DNA of 64,000 bases, taken from positions 4,402,001-4,466,000 of the forward strand of contig CBDFNN010000004.1 of assembly GCA_965250215.1 (NCBI GenBank), read 5' to 3'. This stretch comes from CBDFNN01 sp965250215 (GTDB lineage Bacteria > Bacteroidota > Rhodothermia > Rhodothermales > DATKEJ01). Below, piece by piece: positions 5,904 to 15,067 of the stretch (its first letter is position 1; each line of letters opens with the position of its first letter). Position numbers and translations under genes: made by a program. Under the pieces are notes generated by a model that was not told the DNA's origin, did no database searches, and saw only the letters and a program-made list of their open reading frames with translations.

Positions 5904-8346
5904 CGCCTCCCTCATAGTCCCCGTCCCGATCCCGCGTCGATTCGACTACGCGATCCCATCTGAGCTCGTCCCAGATGTCAAGGTCGGCGGACGTGTTGTC
6001 GTGCCTTTTGGAAAACGGAAGTTGCTGGGAATAGTGACACAGCTAAAGTCCGGCAATACAGAAAAGCTAAAATCTATCGAGTCAGCCCCGAGCGACCTGC
6101 AGCCCTTGACGGCAGAGATGCTCAAACTGGTGAAATGGATCTCAGAATATTATCTATGCTCAGAAGGCGAAGTCATCAAAGCCATTTTTCCGGCGGGAAC
6201 GCTTAGGTCTAGTCAATGGATTGTCTATCGCACCCTGTCCAATAGTGGCTATCACCCGAGCGAAAGACAAAAAGAAATTCTCCAGATTCTGGAATTGCAG
6301 GGCTCTCTGTCTCTGAAAAAGTTGAGTAAGGCTTTGGACATCGAGGTGAGTCTATCAGAACTCAAGCGACTCGAGAGTGCCGGGCTTGTGGAGCTCAAAC
6401 CAGAAATTGTCGACCTCACTTCGACCGGAAGATTCGAGGCTTTTGCTCGACTCGCCCACAAGATCGAGGAGCAAGACATCGAAAGTCTTCGAGGAAAAAA
6501 ACAACAGGCGATTCTCCGCAGTTTAAGCGAATTGCCTGATGGCGAAGACATCCCCGTTCGAGATCTTTTGGAGCGATCTGGAGCCGCCAGACCCAGCCTG
6601 AACGTCCTAGCCGAAAATGGACTTGTTCATGTCGTAAAGAAGGAAGTCATTCGGACCCCCTTTGGAGACACCGTTCTGGGGCCAGTGGAACGCGAGGACT
6701 TAAGAGCTTCGGAGGATCAGTCTCATGCGATCACCGAAATTATGGACTCCGTAAAGGCCGGCAAAGACGATACCTTTTTGCTACATGGCGTCACGGGCTC
6801 CGGCAAGACCTTTGTCTACCTGAGCATTCTAGAGGAGGTCTTGAAGCAGGGCAAAACGGCGATCGTGCTTATTCCGGAGATAGCTCTCACACCGCAAACT
6901 GTCCGACGTTTTTGGTCTTGGTTTGGCGACCAAATCGCCGTGCTCCATTCGCGTATGAGCGATGGCGAAAGATATGATGCCTGGCGTCACTTACAGACGG
7001 GGCGATTCAAGGTAGCCATCGGTCCACGTTCTGCCATTCTAGCTCCCCTTGATAATTTGGGCCTCATTATTGTAGATGAGGAGCACGAAGCAAGCTATAA
7101 GCAAAGCGATCCTGCACCCAGATACAACGCCCGAGATCTAGCGGTCATGAGAGCGAAAATGAACGGTGCCGTTTGTGTCCTAGGATCCGCCACCCCGTCT
7201 CTCGAATCATGGCACAACGCGATATCTAAAAAATACAGACTGCTTTCGCTACCGAGTCGAATTAAAATCGACAAGGAACGAGACGGCTCGCTCGCCGAAA
7301 TTCGATTGGTCAATCTTTCTGTCTTCAGTAAGCAGGGATCCATGATGGGCCAAATCTCTCCCGTACTGAAAAGCGCGATCGACGAGAGACTAAGTAAGGG
7401 CCAACAAAGTATTCTACTCCAAAATCGACGCGGCTACTCTCCTCGCGTTCAATGCAAAAACTGCGCGGAGGTTATCGAGTGTCCGAATTGTTCGGTCTCT
7501 CTAACCTATCATTCCCGCGACGCGACTCTTCGATGTCACTACTGCGGCCACAATGAGAAGCCGCCGAAAGTTTGCCCTCATTGTCATACCGCGGCTCTCG
7601 ACGTTCCAGGCGCGGGTACGCAACGGATCGAGCTCCAGCTCACCAAGCTATTTCCGAAAGCAAGGATTGGAAGACTGGACGCCGATTCAACTACAAAGAA
7701 AAATGCTCACTTCGACATTCTGGAGGCATTTCGAAAACACGAGCTCGATGTCTTAGTCGGAACGCAAATGGTGGCAAAAGGCCTTGATTTCGAAAACGTC
7801 ACTTTAGTTGGAATCGTGAATGCAGACACGGGGCTTTATTTTCCGGATTTCCGAGCAAGCGAACGCACCTTCCAATTGCTTACCCAGGTGGCCGGTAGAT
7901 CTGGACGGGGCAAGTACCAAGGAGAGGTCATTCTGCAAACCAACAATCCAGGCGATCCAACGATTCGTTTCTCGACAAAACAAGATTTTCTAGGCTTCGC
8001 CAAAATGGAGCTCGACAACCGGCAGGCGACTGGCTATCCCCCCTTCGGAAAAATGATAGCTGTTGAGTTCAAAGGTCCTGACTTGCAACGAGTGATTCAA
8101 ACAGCTGATCAGTGGACGAAGACTATTGGTGTATTGCTTCCAGATGGCGTCGAACTTCTTGGCCCAGCCGAAGCCTTCCTTGCAAGAATAAAGAATACAT
8201 ATCGCTATCAGACTTTTATCAAGGTGCCCGATTCTATTTCGTACAGGATGGTAAAACAGACCATTCTGAATAGAGCCCCAAAGCTATCGGCGGGTGTGAA
8301 GACTGATCGGATCAATATCGATATTGATGCTATAAATTTGTTATAG
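5881..8346 (+). CDS. priA: Primosomal protein N', replication restart helicase PriA (start uncertain)
   Basis: The frame contains all PriA parts: the N-terminal DNA-binding domain (FDYAIPSEL, then GGRVVVPFGKRK), Walker A GVTGSGKT near 6787, DEEH near 7075, eight zinc-binding Cys between about 7450 and 7590 (CKNC, CPNC, CHYC, CPHC) and helicase motifs ending in QVAGRSGRG. PriA reloads the replisome at stalled forks. The first normal start in frame is GTG 6001, but that would cut away conserved residues encoded from about 5911. The frame is open only from 5881, with no ATG, GTG or TTG before 6001. The nearby ATG 5864 is out of frame because of an AGCCCCAT word duplication. Confidence 0.93.
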   Translation, partial: PHSPIAPIASLIVPVPIPRRFDYAIPSELVPDVKVGGRVVVPFGKRKLLGIVTQLKSGNTEKLKSIESAPSDLQPLTAEMLKLVKWISEYYLCSEGEVIKAIFPAGTLRSSQWIVYRTLSNSGYHPSERQKEILQILELQGSLSLKKLSKALDIEVSLSELKRLESAGLVELKPEIVDLTSTGRFEAFARLAHKIEEQDIESLRGKKQQAILRSLSELPDGEDIPVRDLLERSGAARPSLNVLAENGLVHVVKKEVIRTPFGDTVLGPVEREDLRASEDQSHAITEIMDSVKAGKDDTFLLHGVTGSGKTFVYLSILEEVLKQGKTAIVLIPEIALTPQTVRRFWSWFGDQIAVLHSRMSDGERYDAWRHLQTGRFKVAIGPRSAILAPLDNLGLIIVDEEHEASYKQSDPAPRYNARDLAVMRAKMNGAVCVLGSATPSLESWHNAISKKYRLLSLPSRIKIDKERDGSLAEIRLVNLSVFSKQGSMMGQISPVLKSAIDERLSKGQQSILLQNRRGYSPRVQCKNCAEVIECPNCSVSLTYHSRDATLRCHYCGHNEKPPKVCPHCHTAALDVPGAGTQRIELQLTKLFPKARIGRLDADSTTKKNAHFDILEAFRKHELDVLVGTQMVAKGLDFENVTLVGIVNADTGLYFPDFRASERTFQLLTQVAGRSGRGKYQGEVILQTNNPGDPTIRFSTKQDFLGFAKMELDNRQATGYPPFGKMIAVEFKGPDLQRVIQTADQWTKTIGVLLPDGVELLGPAEAFLARIKNTYRYQTFIKVPDSISYRMVKQTILNRAPKLSAGVKTDRINIDIDAINLL

Positions 8347-8395
8347 CCTTCAGAAACATCTCGCATCTAGAATGTCTTTCCAGATGTGTTAGACA

Positions 8396-8695
8396 CTATC
8401 CCCCAATCATTACCGTAGGTGAGCCTTGGACGATAGACCCACCATGTGCCGATAGATCCCCCACCCGAGCGGCGGGCACTCCATCAATCATCACAGTCCT
8501 AGATCCTGTCACGATCTGATCCGGTGGACCAACACAAACCATGCTATCTCCTAATATAGCGGCAGGTAAACCCTCGATTAAAACGGTCGAGGCTCCCGGT
8601 CCAACTATGGGTCCGCCGACATGTGGGACCGGCACAATATCTGCTGTTTGCATAGGACATTCGTGCATGTCGGCTAGTCTTGCTGCAGGTGGCAT
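8396..8695 (-). CDS. PAAR-domain spike-tip protein
   Basis: The 99-residue protein is one complete PAAR domain. It begins MPPAARLADMH and shows repeated G-x-P-A-A-x-x-G-D units and HGG. PAAR proteins bind a metal at the tip of VgrG needles and sharpen contractile injection systems. No effector domain is fused. It lies 29 bases downstream of the VgrG gene on the same strand, so the two form an operon. It converges on priA. No sheath, tube or baseplate genes are in the window. Confidence 0.92.
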   Translation of the reverse strand: MPPAARLADMHECPMQTADIVPVPHVGGPIVGPGASTVLIEGLPAAILGDSMVCVGPPDQIVTGSRTVMIDGVPAARVGDLSAHGGSIVQGSPTVMIGG

Positions 8696-8724
8696 ATGTT
8701 TTCCTTTTTAATCGTTCTCAGATA

Positions 8725-10512
8725 CTAGTTAATCATTACCATCGCAGCCTGGATCGACAATTCTCCAGATGAACTAGCGGAAAGGGAGGCACCAGCATTC
8801 AAGTCCATCTGCGATTCGGCCTGACACTTCATATCTACGCAGGCCAGATCTATAGTGCCGCCCTCAGCTTTACCGGAAATGCCTGTGGTTCCACTTAAAC
8901 TCACGTTTTGCACCGCCGTGATCTGCAGATTGGAGGTGCTCTTTATCTCGATACCCGAAGATGATAGTTTAATCGAATTGCCGTTTTGATCTGACATTTC
9001 AATACCGCCCGTGTCATCGTCAAGTGTGAGCTTATTGTTGGCTGGTGTCGTGATCGAGACAATCCTCTTTTCCTCATCGAAAGATATTTTCATCTTCTCC
9101 CGACTGACAAAAGATTTCGTCATATTTTGCTCATCTGGAGTCTCAGAAGACGCGCGACCGCTGCTAAACATCGAGCCGAGAATCACTGGATATCGAGGAT
9201 CGTCATTGAAAAACCCAAGCACGACCTCATCATCTACTTCTGGATAGAAAAATGCTCCTCCCTGTGCACCTGCGTAGAAAGTTGACATACGAGCCCAAAC
9301 TCCCTCATCGTCTGACTGAACTAAGGGCATCGATACCAGAACCCTGAATTCTCCATCTGGATCTCCTTCAATCTGTTTGACCTTGCCAATTTGTAGTCCC
9401 TGAATACTAGGTAATAAGCCTGACGCTGGAGGAGCTTCTGTCTGAACTTTAGAAGCAACCCAGTCAGGAGATAGCCCGATTCGCGCTGTCGTAATCCAGC
9501 TTCCATTAGCTATTTTGTGTTTGATCCCAGAGATGAAACCCTTCCCACTAAATCTTTGCCCGACGCCTTTCAATTCCAATATTTTACCTGGAAGTGCCAC
9601 GGCGCTCCCTTGAAATTTTACGCTGCCTCGTACCATTGCGTATTTCGACTTCGTGCTTTGGGCATGTGCCCAAGTATTCAGGGAATCTGGCTCAATAAAA
9701 CCACCACTTTGCAATTCGTAGCTGTCTAATCCAATGACCTCTGATAATGTGGCGCTAGATATATTTCCAATGTCGCTGTTAGAAGCGGATGAATCACCTG
9801 ACTTTATTTCTTGCTTGGCCATATCCCAGGCACTTGATTTTACAGATTTGAATTGACTTTCAGCATCCAGTTCAGCATTGAATTCGAGCAAATCGTAGCC
9901 ATAGGTCACCGTTAGAACCTCCTCATTTAACTCGTCCGGATCCTTTACAGATACGACTCCATCATGAACCAGGGTGACCATGCCGTTAATGTCAGCTCTC
10001 GCGAGCATGAAATCCCAATCGGTGGCATAATATTGAATGACTTCCTTCAGCTCATTAGTTGTGGATTCGACCTCGCCCTGCAATCCGTAATTCTGGATGA
10101 GTTGAGAGATGATGCTGCTATCGCTGGTATTCTGGAAACACGCATTCTTCCGTCCTACGGCCATCTTTATGGATTTGTCTTTGCAGACTACGGAAAGAAC
10201 CGACCCACTTTTCTGATCAATTCGGAGCGCCTGCTTGGTCACGATCCCATTGAAGATCGAGCTATTATCATTGTGATAACCAGCCAGCACTTCTATTTCC
10301 GCGCCAGGAATGAAATCACTTGAATCACTGATTGGGAAGCCCTCTTCAGACGCGCTGCCGTCTGCGATTTCCACAATGCAGTAGGGAATACTATTAACCG
10401 CGCTTTCCACCCGAACTGACATTACCTGATAGCTGTCATTGATTGGGTTGCCGTTGGACTTGACCTGAATGGTGACTAGATCGCTCTGATCGGTCATCGG
10501 TGAATTAGCCAT
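8725..10512 (-). CDS. VgrG/Rhs-Vgr family spike protein
   Basis: I chose ATG 10512 (MANSP); a TTG at 10545 and an ATG at 10497 are alternatives. The protein of about 595 residues has the order expected of a VgrG trimer: a gp27-like base (first about 350 residues, with the ATDWDFMLARA segment), a gp5-like OB fold (VSMPLVQSDDEGVWARMS and GAFFYPEVDDEVVLGFF), then a repetitive beta-helix needle to the C-terminus. There is no extra C-terminal toxin domain. The OB type resembles phage-like extracellular injection systems as much as type VI secretion. Paired with the PAAR gene but orphaned from any machinery here. Confidence 0.9.
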   Translation of the reverse strand: MANSPMTDQSDLVTIQVKSNGNPINDSYQVMSVRVESAVNSIPYCIVEIADGSASEEGFPISDSSDFIPGAEIEVLAGYHNDNSSIFNGIVTKQALRIDQKSGSVLSVVCKDKSIKMAVGRKNACFQNTSDSSIISQLIQNYGLQGEVESTTNELKEVIQYYATDWDFMLARADINGMVTLVHDGVVSVKDPDELNEEVLTVTYGYDLLEFNAELDAESQFKSVKSSAWDMAKQEIKSGDSSASNSDIGNISSATLSEVIGLDSYELQSGGFIEPDSLNTWAHAQSTKSKYAMVRGSVKFQGSAVALPGKILELKGVGQRFSGKGFISGIKHKIANGSWITTARIGLSPDWVASKVQTEAPPASGLLPSIQGLQIGKVKQIEGDPDGEFRVLVSMPLVQSDDEGVWARMSTFYAGAQGGAFFYPEVDDEVVLGFFNDDPRYPVILGSMFSSGRASSETPDEQNMTKSFVSREKMKISFDEEKRIVSITTPANNKLTLDDDTGGIEMSDQNGNSIKLSSSGIEIKSTSNLQITAVQNVSLSGTTGISGKAEGGTIDLACVDMKCQAESQMDLNAGASLSASSSGELSIQAAMVMIN

Positions 10513-10729
10513 TGAGTCTGATGTTATAAAACTATGGGTGAGCAAATGCTGAAGACCAAGATTTCCAGTTCTTGGGTAGAGATCGGACCAGAACCGCCAA
10601 AATCGCCATAGGCATGCTTTCGATCCGCGATATACTGGTCCGATTTAATCCAAGCTAACGCCTAGAGGGATACTCATCATCTTATTTCTCTCTAGATTTA
10701 TTTGGATCAACATTTCACTGGGCCGTCAA

Positions 10730-11539
10730 ATGACAACAACAAATCGCTCCCTCTTACTCTCGATAGTCTCAATCTCGATTCTACTAGTCAGCTGTGGGGA
10801 CCCAAGTCCCGAATGTCCTTTTTGCCATGACGAATTGGTCCAGGAAATCGTCTTAGAAGACACGGAATTACTTGCCTTACGAGTTCGATGGTCTGCCTTA
10901 GAAGAGGCTGCCACTATTGTGGATCCATCCTTGGTTTGCGAGGATTCTCATAGCGATGCCCTCTTTCGGAGAAACGTCCGGGCGAACTCTTGCATTCTCG
11001 TCCCGCAGTGCAAGATTTTCCTAGGCCAGATCGCTGTACCTAATAACTATGGCCTTTTTGTAGATCCCGATCTCAGTGTCGGAGACCCCGGGGACGTCGT
11101 CATTGATTTCAATGCGAACGGCGCTCCCATTCTCACGCAAGAAATGATAACAATCGGAGAAATGGCCCATCTCCATTGGGCGAGTAGCCCAAGAGGTATT
11201 CTCGCAATCGCCATCAATAAATTTATACTTCCAAACGGGAATCCCATCGGTGTCCGGGGTTTTGCCATGGAACCGACATCTAACCAGCGTCCCATCGTCT
11301 TTGTCGTCGATCCTACATTCATGCCCAGTGGTGTAGATGCGGAGCATGTTTTTGTCCACGAGATAGGTCATTCCTTGGGACTATGCCACACGGAAGAATG
11401 CGATCAACTAGGAGGAGAAAGTGACAGCCAAAATCTTATGCATGAAATTGGAAACGTCAATTCCACTCGTTTGAGGGCGAGTCAATGCGAAATTATGAGA
11501 ACAAAACACTCTGACTTATTCGAGCCGAGCTCTCCTTAG
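10730..11539 (+). CDS. Metzincin-type zinc metalloprotease lipoprotein
   Basis: The 269-residue protein has a lipobox LLVSC near residue 23 and a complete metzincin zinc motif HEIGHSLGLCH near residues 210-220. A Met-turn candidate (LMHEIGN) follows about 20 residues later. The family cleaves extracellular proteins; the substrate is unknown. The N-terminal third contains several Cys that could pair. It is divergent from the VgrG gene across about 200 bases in which I saw no other gene. Confidence 0.85.
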   Translation: MTTTNRSLLLSIVSISILLVSCGDPSPECPFCHDELVQEIVLEDTELLALRVRWSALEEAATIVDPSLVCEDSHSDALFRRNVRANSCILVPQCKIFLGQIAVPNNYGLFVDPDLSVGDPGDVVIDFNANGAPILTQEMITIGEMAHLHWASSPRGILAIAINKFILPNGNPIGVRGFAMEPTSNQRPIVFVVDPTFMPSGVDAEHVFVHEIGHSLGLCHTEECDQLGGESDSQNLMHEIGNVNSTRLRASQCEIMRTKHSDLFEPSSP

Positions 11540-11666
11540 GAACCCATCGATCCCACATTTCCTCTTCTAGACTGGCACTTAAACCGAGATTGCGTTAATC
11601 TTTCTATTCGTAGTTCAAGACATCTAAATCTTGGACATATCTCCTTTTAAGCAAGCACTCAAAATT

Positions 11667-13661
11667 ATGAGCATTCGGATAGGCATTGTCGCGATCACCG
11701 TCGGATTAATAGGCGTACTCTCTTCCTGCACCCCAAATTATGAACATATAGCTCTTGAGCTGAGTCCAATATTCTCAGACCACATGGTCTTGCAGCAAGA
11801 AGATGAAGTAGCCTTTTTCGGAAATTTCACCGCTGAAGGACAGGTAACAGTAAGTGGCTCATGGGGAGCCGAAGTCAGCACCTATGCCATAGAAGACGGT
11901 ACCTGGAATCTTCTCCTTCCAACTCCAAGCGCAGGAGGTCCATTCGATATCAACATTGTTTCTCAAGACTCTACCATCGCGATAGGTGATGTAATGATCG
12001 GAGAAGTCTGGTTGGCCTCCGGGCAATCAAATATGGAGATGCCAGTGAGAGGATGGCTTCCTAATGATCCTATCGACAATTCTGATGCAGAAGTCGCAGC
12101 GGCAAATTTCCCAAGCTTAAGAATGTTTACTGTCCAGCGGAATTTCTCCGTGGACAAGGTCGAGGATGTTGTAGGAGATTGGCAGGTCGCATCGCCCGAA
12201 ACGGCAGGAGACTTTAGTGCTACGGCCTATTTCTTCGCCCGTCGACTGCACCAAGAATTGAATGTCCCTATCGGAATCATTCATTCCAGCTGGGGAGGAA
12301 CTCTAGCTGAAGCCTGGACTAGCGAAAGCAAACTGAGAACACTTGGCGATTTCGATGAGATCTTGGCCACTATCCTCGATCCTGAAACCAAGAACAAAGA
12401 AGACGCTTGGTATTCGCAATCAAGAACGGAGGATCTACCTTCGGAGGTCGAGGATTGGACCAAAGCCGACTTCGGAGATGGGGCCCTGGCAAAAGCCGAA
12501 TTTGTGAATGGGAATTGGAGAAATCTACAACTACCCGGCAGGCTTGATGAACATGGATCCACTCAATTGAACGGAGTGTTTTGGGTCAGAAAATCAGTCG
12601 ACATACAGGACACATCGAGTGATTATACCCTCTCCTTTGGCGCCATTGATGACGGAGACCAAACCTTCTTTAATGGAGAACTCGTCGGATCAACATGGGG
12701 ACATCTAAAGCCGCGATCCTATACCGTTCCTCAGTCACTTTTAAGAAAGGGCAGCAACTTCGTCGCTGTAAAAGCGATTGACACCGGTGGACAAGGCAGT
12801 ATCAGCGGGGAAATGTTGTTAAGCAATACAAAGGGTCAGTCGATTGATCTAGAGGGCGAATGGAGCACTTTACCTGTTGCCGAAATAGCCAGAGGCAAAG
12901 TTCACATTTACGATTGGGAGGTCGTAAATATGGATGACCGACCTAGCACCGTCGACGTAGGCCCCAACACGCCGACCTCTCTCTACAACGCGATGATCGA
13001 TCCTCTCTTGCCCTACACCATCAAAGGAGCCATATGGTATCAAGGCGAGTCCAACGTTGCTCGGGCCGAACAATATGAGCGTCTCTTTCCTGCCATGATT
13101 CAAGACTGGAGAACAGCCTGGGATCGAGATTTCCCATTCTATTTTGTGCAGATAGCCCCTTATCGATATGGTGGTGCAAGCGAAGACCAATCGCAAAAAT
13201 TGAGAGATGCACAACGTAAAAGTCTAGCAACGTCACAGACCGGAATGGTGGTGACTATGGACATCGGAAACTTCACCAACATACATCCCGCCAACAAGCA
13301 GGACGTCGGTGGCCGACTGGCAGGACTTGCCTTAGCAAATGACTACGACAAAGATCTCGTCCCCTCTGGCCCACTTTATAAATCGATGTCGGTGACGGAG
13401 GATGGCCGCGTTGCAGAAATCGAATTCGACTTTACAGGAAGCGGACTCATGTCTCGAGCAAGTACTTTATCGGGGTTTGAGATTGCCGGATCTGACGGAG
13501 TATTCCATCCTGCGTCTGCCTCGATTACAGGAGACAAGGTCCGGCTCGTTTCAAACGCTGTTGCCAAAGTGGAGGCTGCGCGATACGCTTGGCTTGACAA
13601 CGGAGTCGCAAGTTTATTCAATAATGAGGGACTGCCTGCTTCATCTTTTTCAACGCAATAG
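11667..13661 (+). CDS. Sialate O-acetylesterase-like lipoprotein
   Basis: I chose ATG 11667 because the protein then begins with a clean lipoprotein signal ending in LSSC; an upstream TTG at 11631 would add twelve residues. The SGNH-type nucleophile motif is GQSNMEMP near residue 120. The family architecture is complete: a short beta domain with DHMVLQQ, the catalytic domain, an inserted jelly-roll (galactose-binding-like) module around the middle, and IWYQGESN in the C-terminal half. Such enzymes remove O-acetyl groups from sialic acids or plant xylans. It is about 664 residues, normal for the family. Confidence 0.9.
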   Translation: MSIRIGIVAITVGLIGVLSSCTPNYEHIALELSPIFSDHMVLQQEDEVAFFGNFTAEGQVTVSGSWGAEVSTYAIEDGTWNLLLPTPSAGGPFDINIVSQDSTIAIGDVMIGEVWLASGQSNMEMPVRGWLPNDPIDNSDAEVAAANFPSLRMFTVQRNFSVDKVEDVVGDWQVASPETAGDFSATAYFFARRLHQELNVPIGIIHSSWGGTLAEAWTSESKLRTLGDFDEILATILDPETKNKEDAWYSQSRTEDLPSEVEDWTKADFGDGALAKAEFVNGNWRNLQLPGRLDEHGSTQLNGVFWVRKSVDIQDTSSDYTLSFGAIDDGDQTFFNGELVGSTWGHLKPRSYTVPQSLLRKGSNFVAVKAIDTGGQGSISGEMLLSNTKGQSIDLEGEWSTLPVAEIARGKVHIYDWEVVNMDDRPSTVDVGPNTPTSLYNAMIDPLLPYTIKGAIWYQGESNVARAEQYERLFPAMIQDWRTAWDRDFPFYFVQIAPYRYGGASEDQSQKLRDAQRKSLATSQTGMVVTMDIGNFTNIHPANKQDVGGRLAGLALANDYDKDLVPSGPLYKSMSVTEDGRVAEIEFDFTGSGLMSRASTLSGFEIAGSDGVFHPASASITGDKVRLVSNAVAKVEAARYAWLDNGVASLFNNEGLPASSFSTQ

Positions 13662-13670
13662 CAGGATGAC

Positions 13671-13805
13671 AGGGGCGCGGGGGCACAGGAGCACCGGGGG
13701 TCTGATATCGCCTCGGTTCATTCCTCGAAATCCTGAATTCCTGAAAATCCGACTTCCAAGCTCCCGTGTCCCTGAGCTCCCGTGCCTCTGAGCCCCTGAG
13801 CCCCT
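13671..13805. repeat. Inverted pair of G/C-rich word arrays
   Basis: The left arm (13671-13700) is a chain of AGGGGC/GGGGGC/CAC words. The right arm (13777-13805) reads CTCCCGTGCCTCTGAGCCCCTGAG and is an imperfect reverse complement of the left arm. About 76 bp of non-array sequence lie between. The pair fills the gap between the acetylesterase stop and the next start at 13813. Confidence 0.6.
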
Positions 13806-13812
13806 AAATATT

Positions 13813-14985
13813 ATGTCTAGCAAACGATTCATCTCCCTCGGCGTAACGACCCTCTCAATCCTCGCCTTACTCTATTTCCTCAACCGGAGCGCGATAACGA
13901 CCGCTGCCGCTGGATCGTTGGCGGACACCCTCGTCGTTGCTACGATAAATGTTGAAGATCTGAGAGTATCTGATTTCGAAAAGGAAGACCATCCTCGACT
14001 GGACAAGCTGGCCGAAATCATAAAGACTCTTGATGCCGATATTTTACTTGTGAATGAGATCGCCCAAGAAGCTGGAGACGATTTGCACGAGTGGGTAAAC
14101 TCCATCATGGAGGAAGAGAAGGTATACATGGGCTACTGGCCAGATAGCAACACGGGGATTCATAGTGGCTTTGATTTGAACAACGACGGAATAGTTAGCC
14201 CCGACTTTCCGACGCCAGCAAATTCGGATTCCCTTGGAAATCCACCTCGCCAAAATCAGGAGCAAAGGGACTACGGAAACGACACTTGGGGATTTGGGAC
14301 TTTCCCCGGTCAATACTCGATGTATCTACTCTATCGTGCGCCGCTCAACATCAGCACAAATCGTAGTTTTATGAAATTTCTTTGGTCGGACATGCCAGGT
14401 GCATTGGCACCGGGGAATCCTGAGACGAAGGAGGAGTTTTATTCAGAGGAAGAATGGGCGGCATTTCCTCTCAGTTCAAAGTCACACGAGGACTTTGGCC
14501 TCGTTTTCCCATCTGGAAAGAAATTAAACATCCTTTTCTCCCACCCCACTCCACCAGCCTTCGACGGACCGGAGATGCGAAACAAGAAGCGAAATCATGA
14601 CGAAATCAGGTTTTGGGCCGACTATTTAAACGGCGCGGAATACATCTATGACAAGCAAGGTCAAAAGGGTGGCTACGCATCAGATGCCCCTTACATATTG
14701 TTGGGCGACCAGAACGCTGACCCAGACGAAGGATCGTCCTTCGATAACCCGGCCAAGAAGTTCTTGATGAACAGCGGCTTATTCAATACCAGTTTCACTC
14801 CAAGGGCAGATGCTCAGATTCGAGACCTCGATCCAGACGACACAAGTCAATTCGGTCTACGGGTGGATTATGTATTGCCTTCGACAGATATCGAGATTAT
14901 CGATGGTGGGGTCCTGGCCAGTCCGTCCGCTAGTGGTGAAGGCCCGAGCGACCATTTTCCGGTTTGGATTCGCATCGTGTTATAG
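13813..14985 (+). CDS. Endonuclease/exonuclease/phosphatase (EEP) family protein, exported
   Basis: The 390-residue protein has a signal peptide or anchor (residues 5-22) and the EEP fold signatures: ATINVEDL at the start of the domain, LLVNEIAQ (metal-binding Glu), LLGDQNADPDEGS (Asp-x-Asn) and the C-terminal SDHFPVW with the catalytic His. The fold covers DNases and phosphodiesterases; secreted members of this type often act on extracellular DNA or phosphoesters. Low similarity outside the motifs prevents a substrate call. Its stop codon is part of an inverted repeat at 14982-15029. Confidence 0.85.
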   Translation: MSSKRFISLGVTTLSILALLYFLNRSAITTAAAGSLADTLVVATINVEDLRVSDFEKEDHPRLDKLAEIIKTLDADILLVNEIAQEAGDDLHEWVNSIMEEEKVYMGYWPDSNTGIHSGFDLNNDGIVSPDFPTPANSDSLGNPPRQNQEQRDYGNDTWGFGTFPGQYSMYLLYRAPLNISTNRSFMKFLWSDMPGALAPGNPETKEEFYSEEEWAAFPLSSKSHEDFGLVFPSGKKLNILFSHPTPPAFDGPEMRNKKRNHDEIRFWADYLNGAEYIYDKQGQKGGYASDAPYILLGDQNADPDEGSSFDNPAKKFLMNSGLFNTSFTPRADAQIRDLDPDDTSQFGLRVDYVLPSTDIEIIDGGVLASPSASGEGPSDHFPVWIRIVL

Positions 14986-15029
14986 GAATTCGAGTGTTTC
15001 TCGACTATCGTTTCTCGTTCAATTCCTAT
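14982..15029. repeat. Inverted repeat over the EEP stop codon
   Basis: Arms ATAGGAATT (14982-14990) and AATTCCTAT (15021-15029) are perfect 9-bp complements. Between them lie CTCG/CGAG words (GTTTCTCGAC, CGTTTCTCG). The left arm contains the TAG stop of the EEP gene. It has no T-run, so it is not a classical terminator. Confidence 0.6.
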
Positions 15030-15067
15030 CCGCTCAATTAAAGAATCGAGGCTTGAGAAATGAAGGG

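Noticed and set aside
14810..15067. N-terminal extension of the beta-barrel protein into the EEP gene
   Set aside because: It would overlap about 175 bases of a conserved coding region in another frame and gives no signal peptide.
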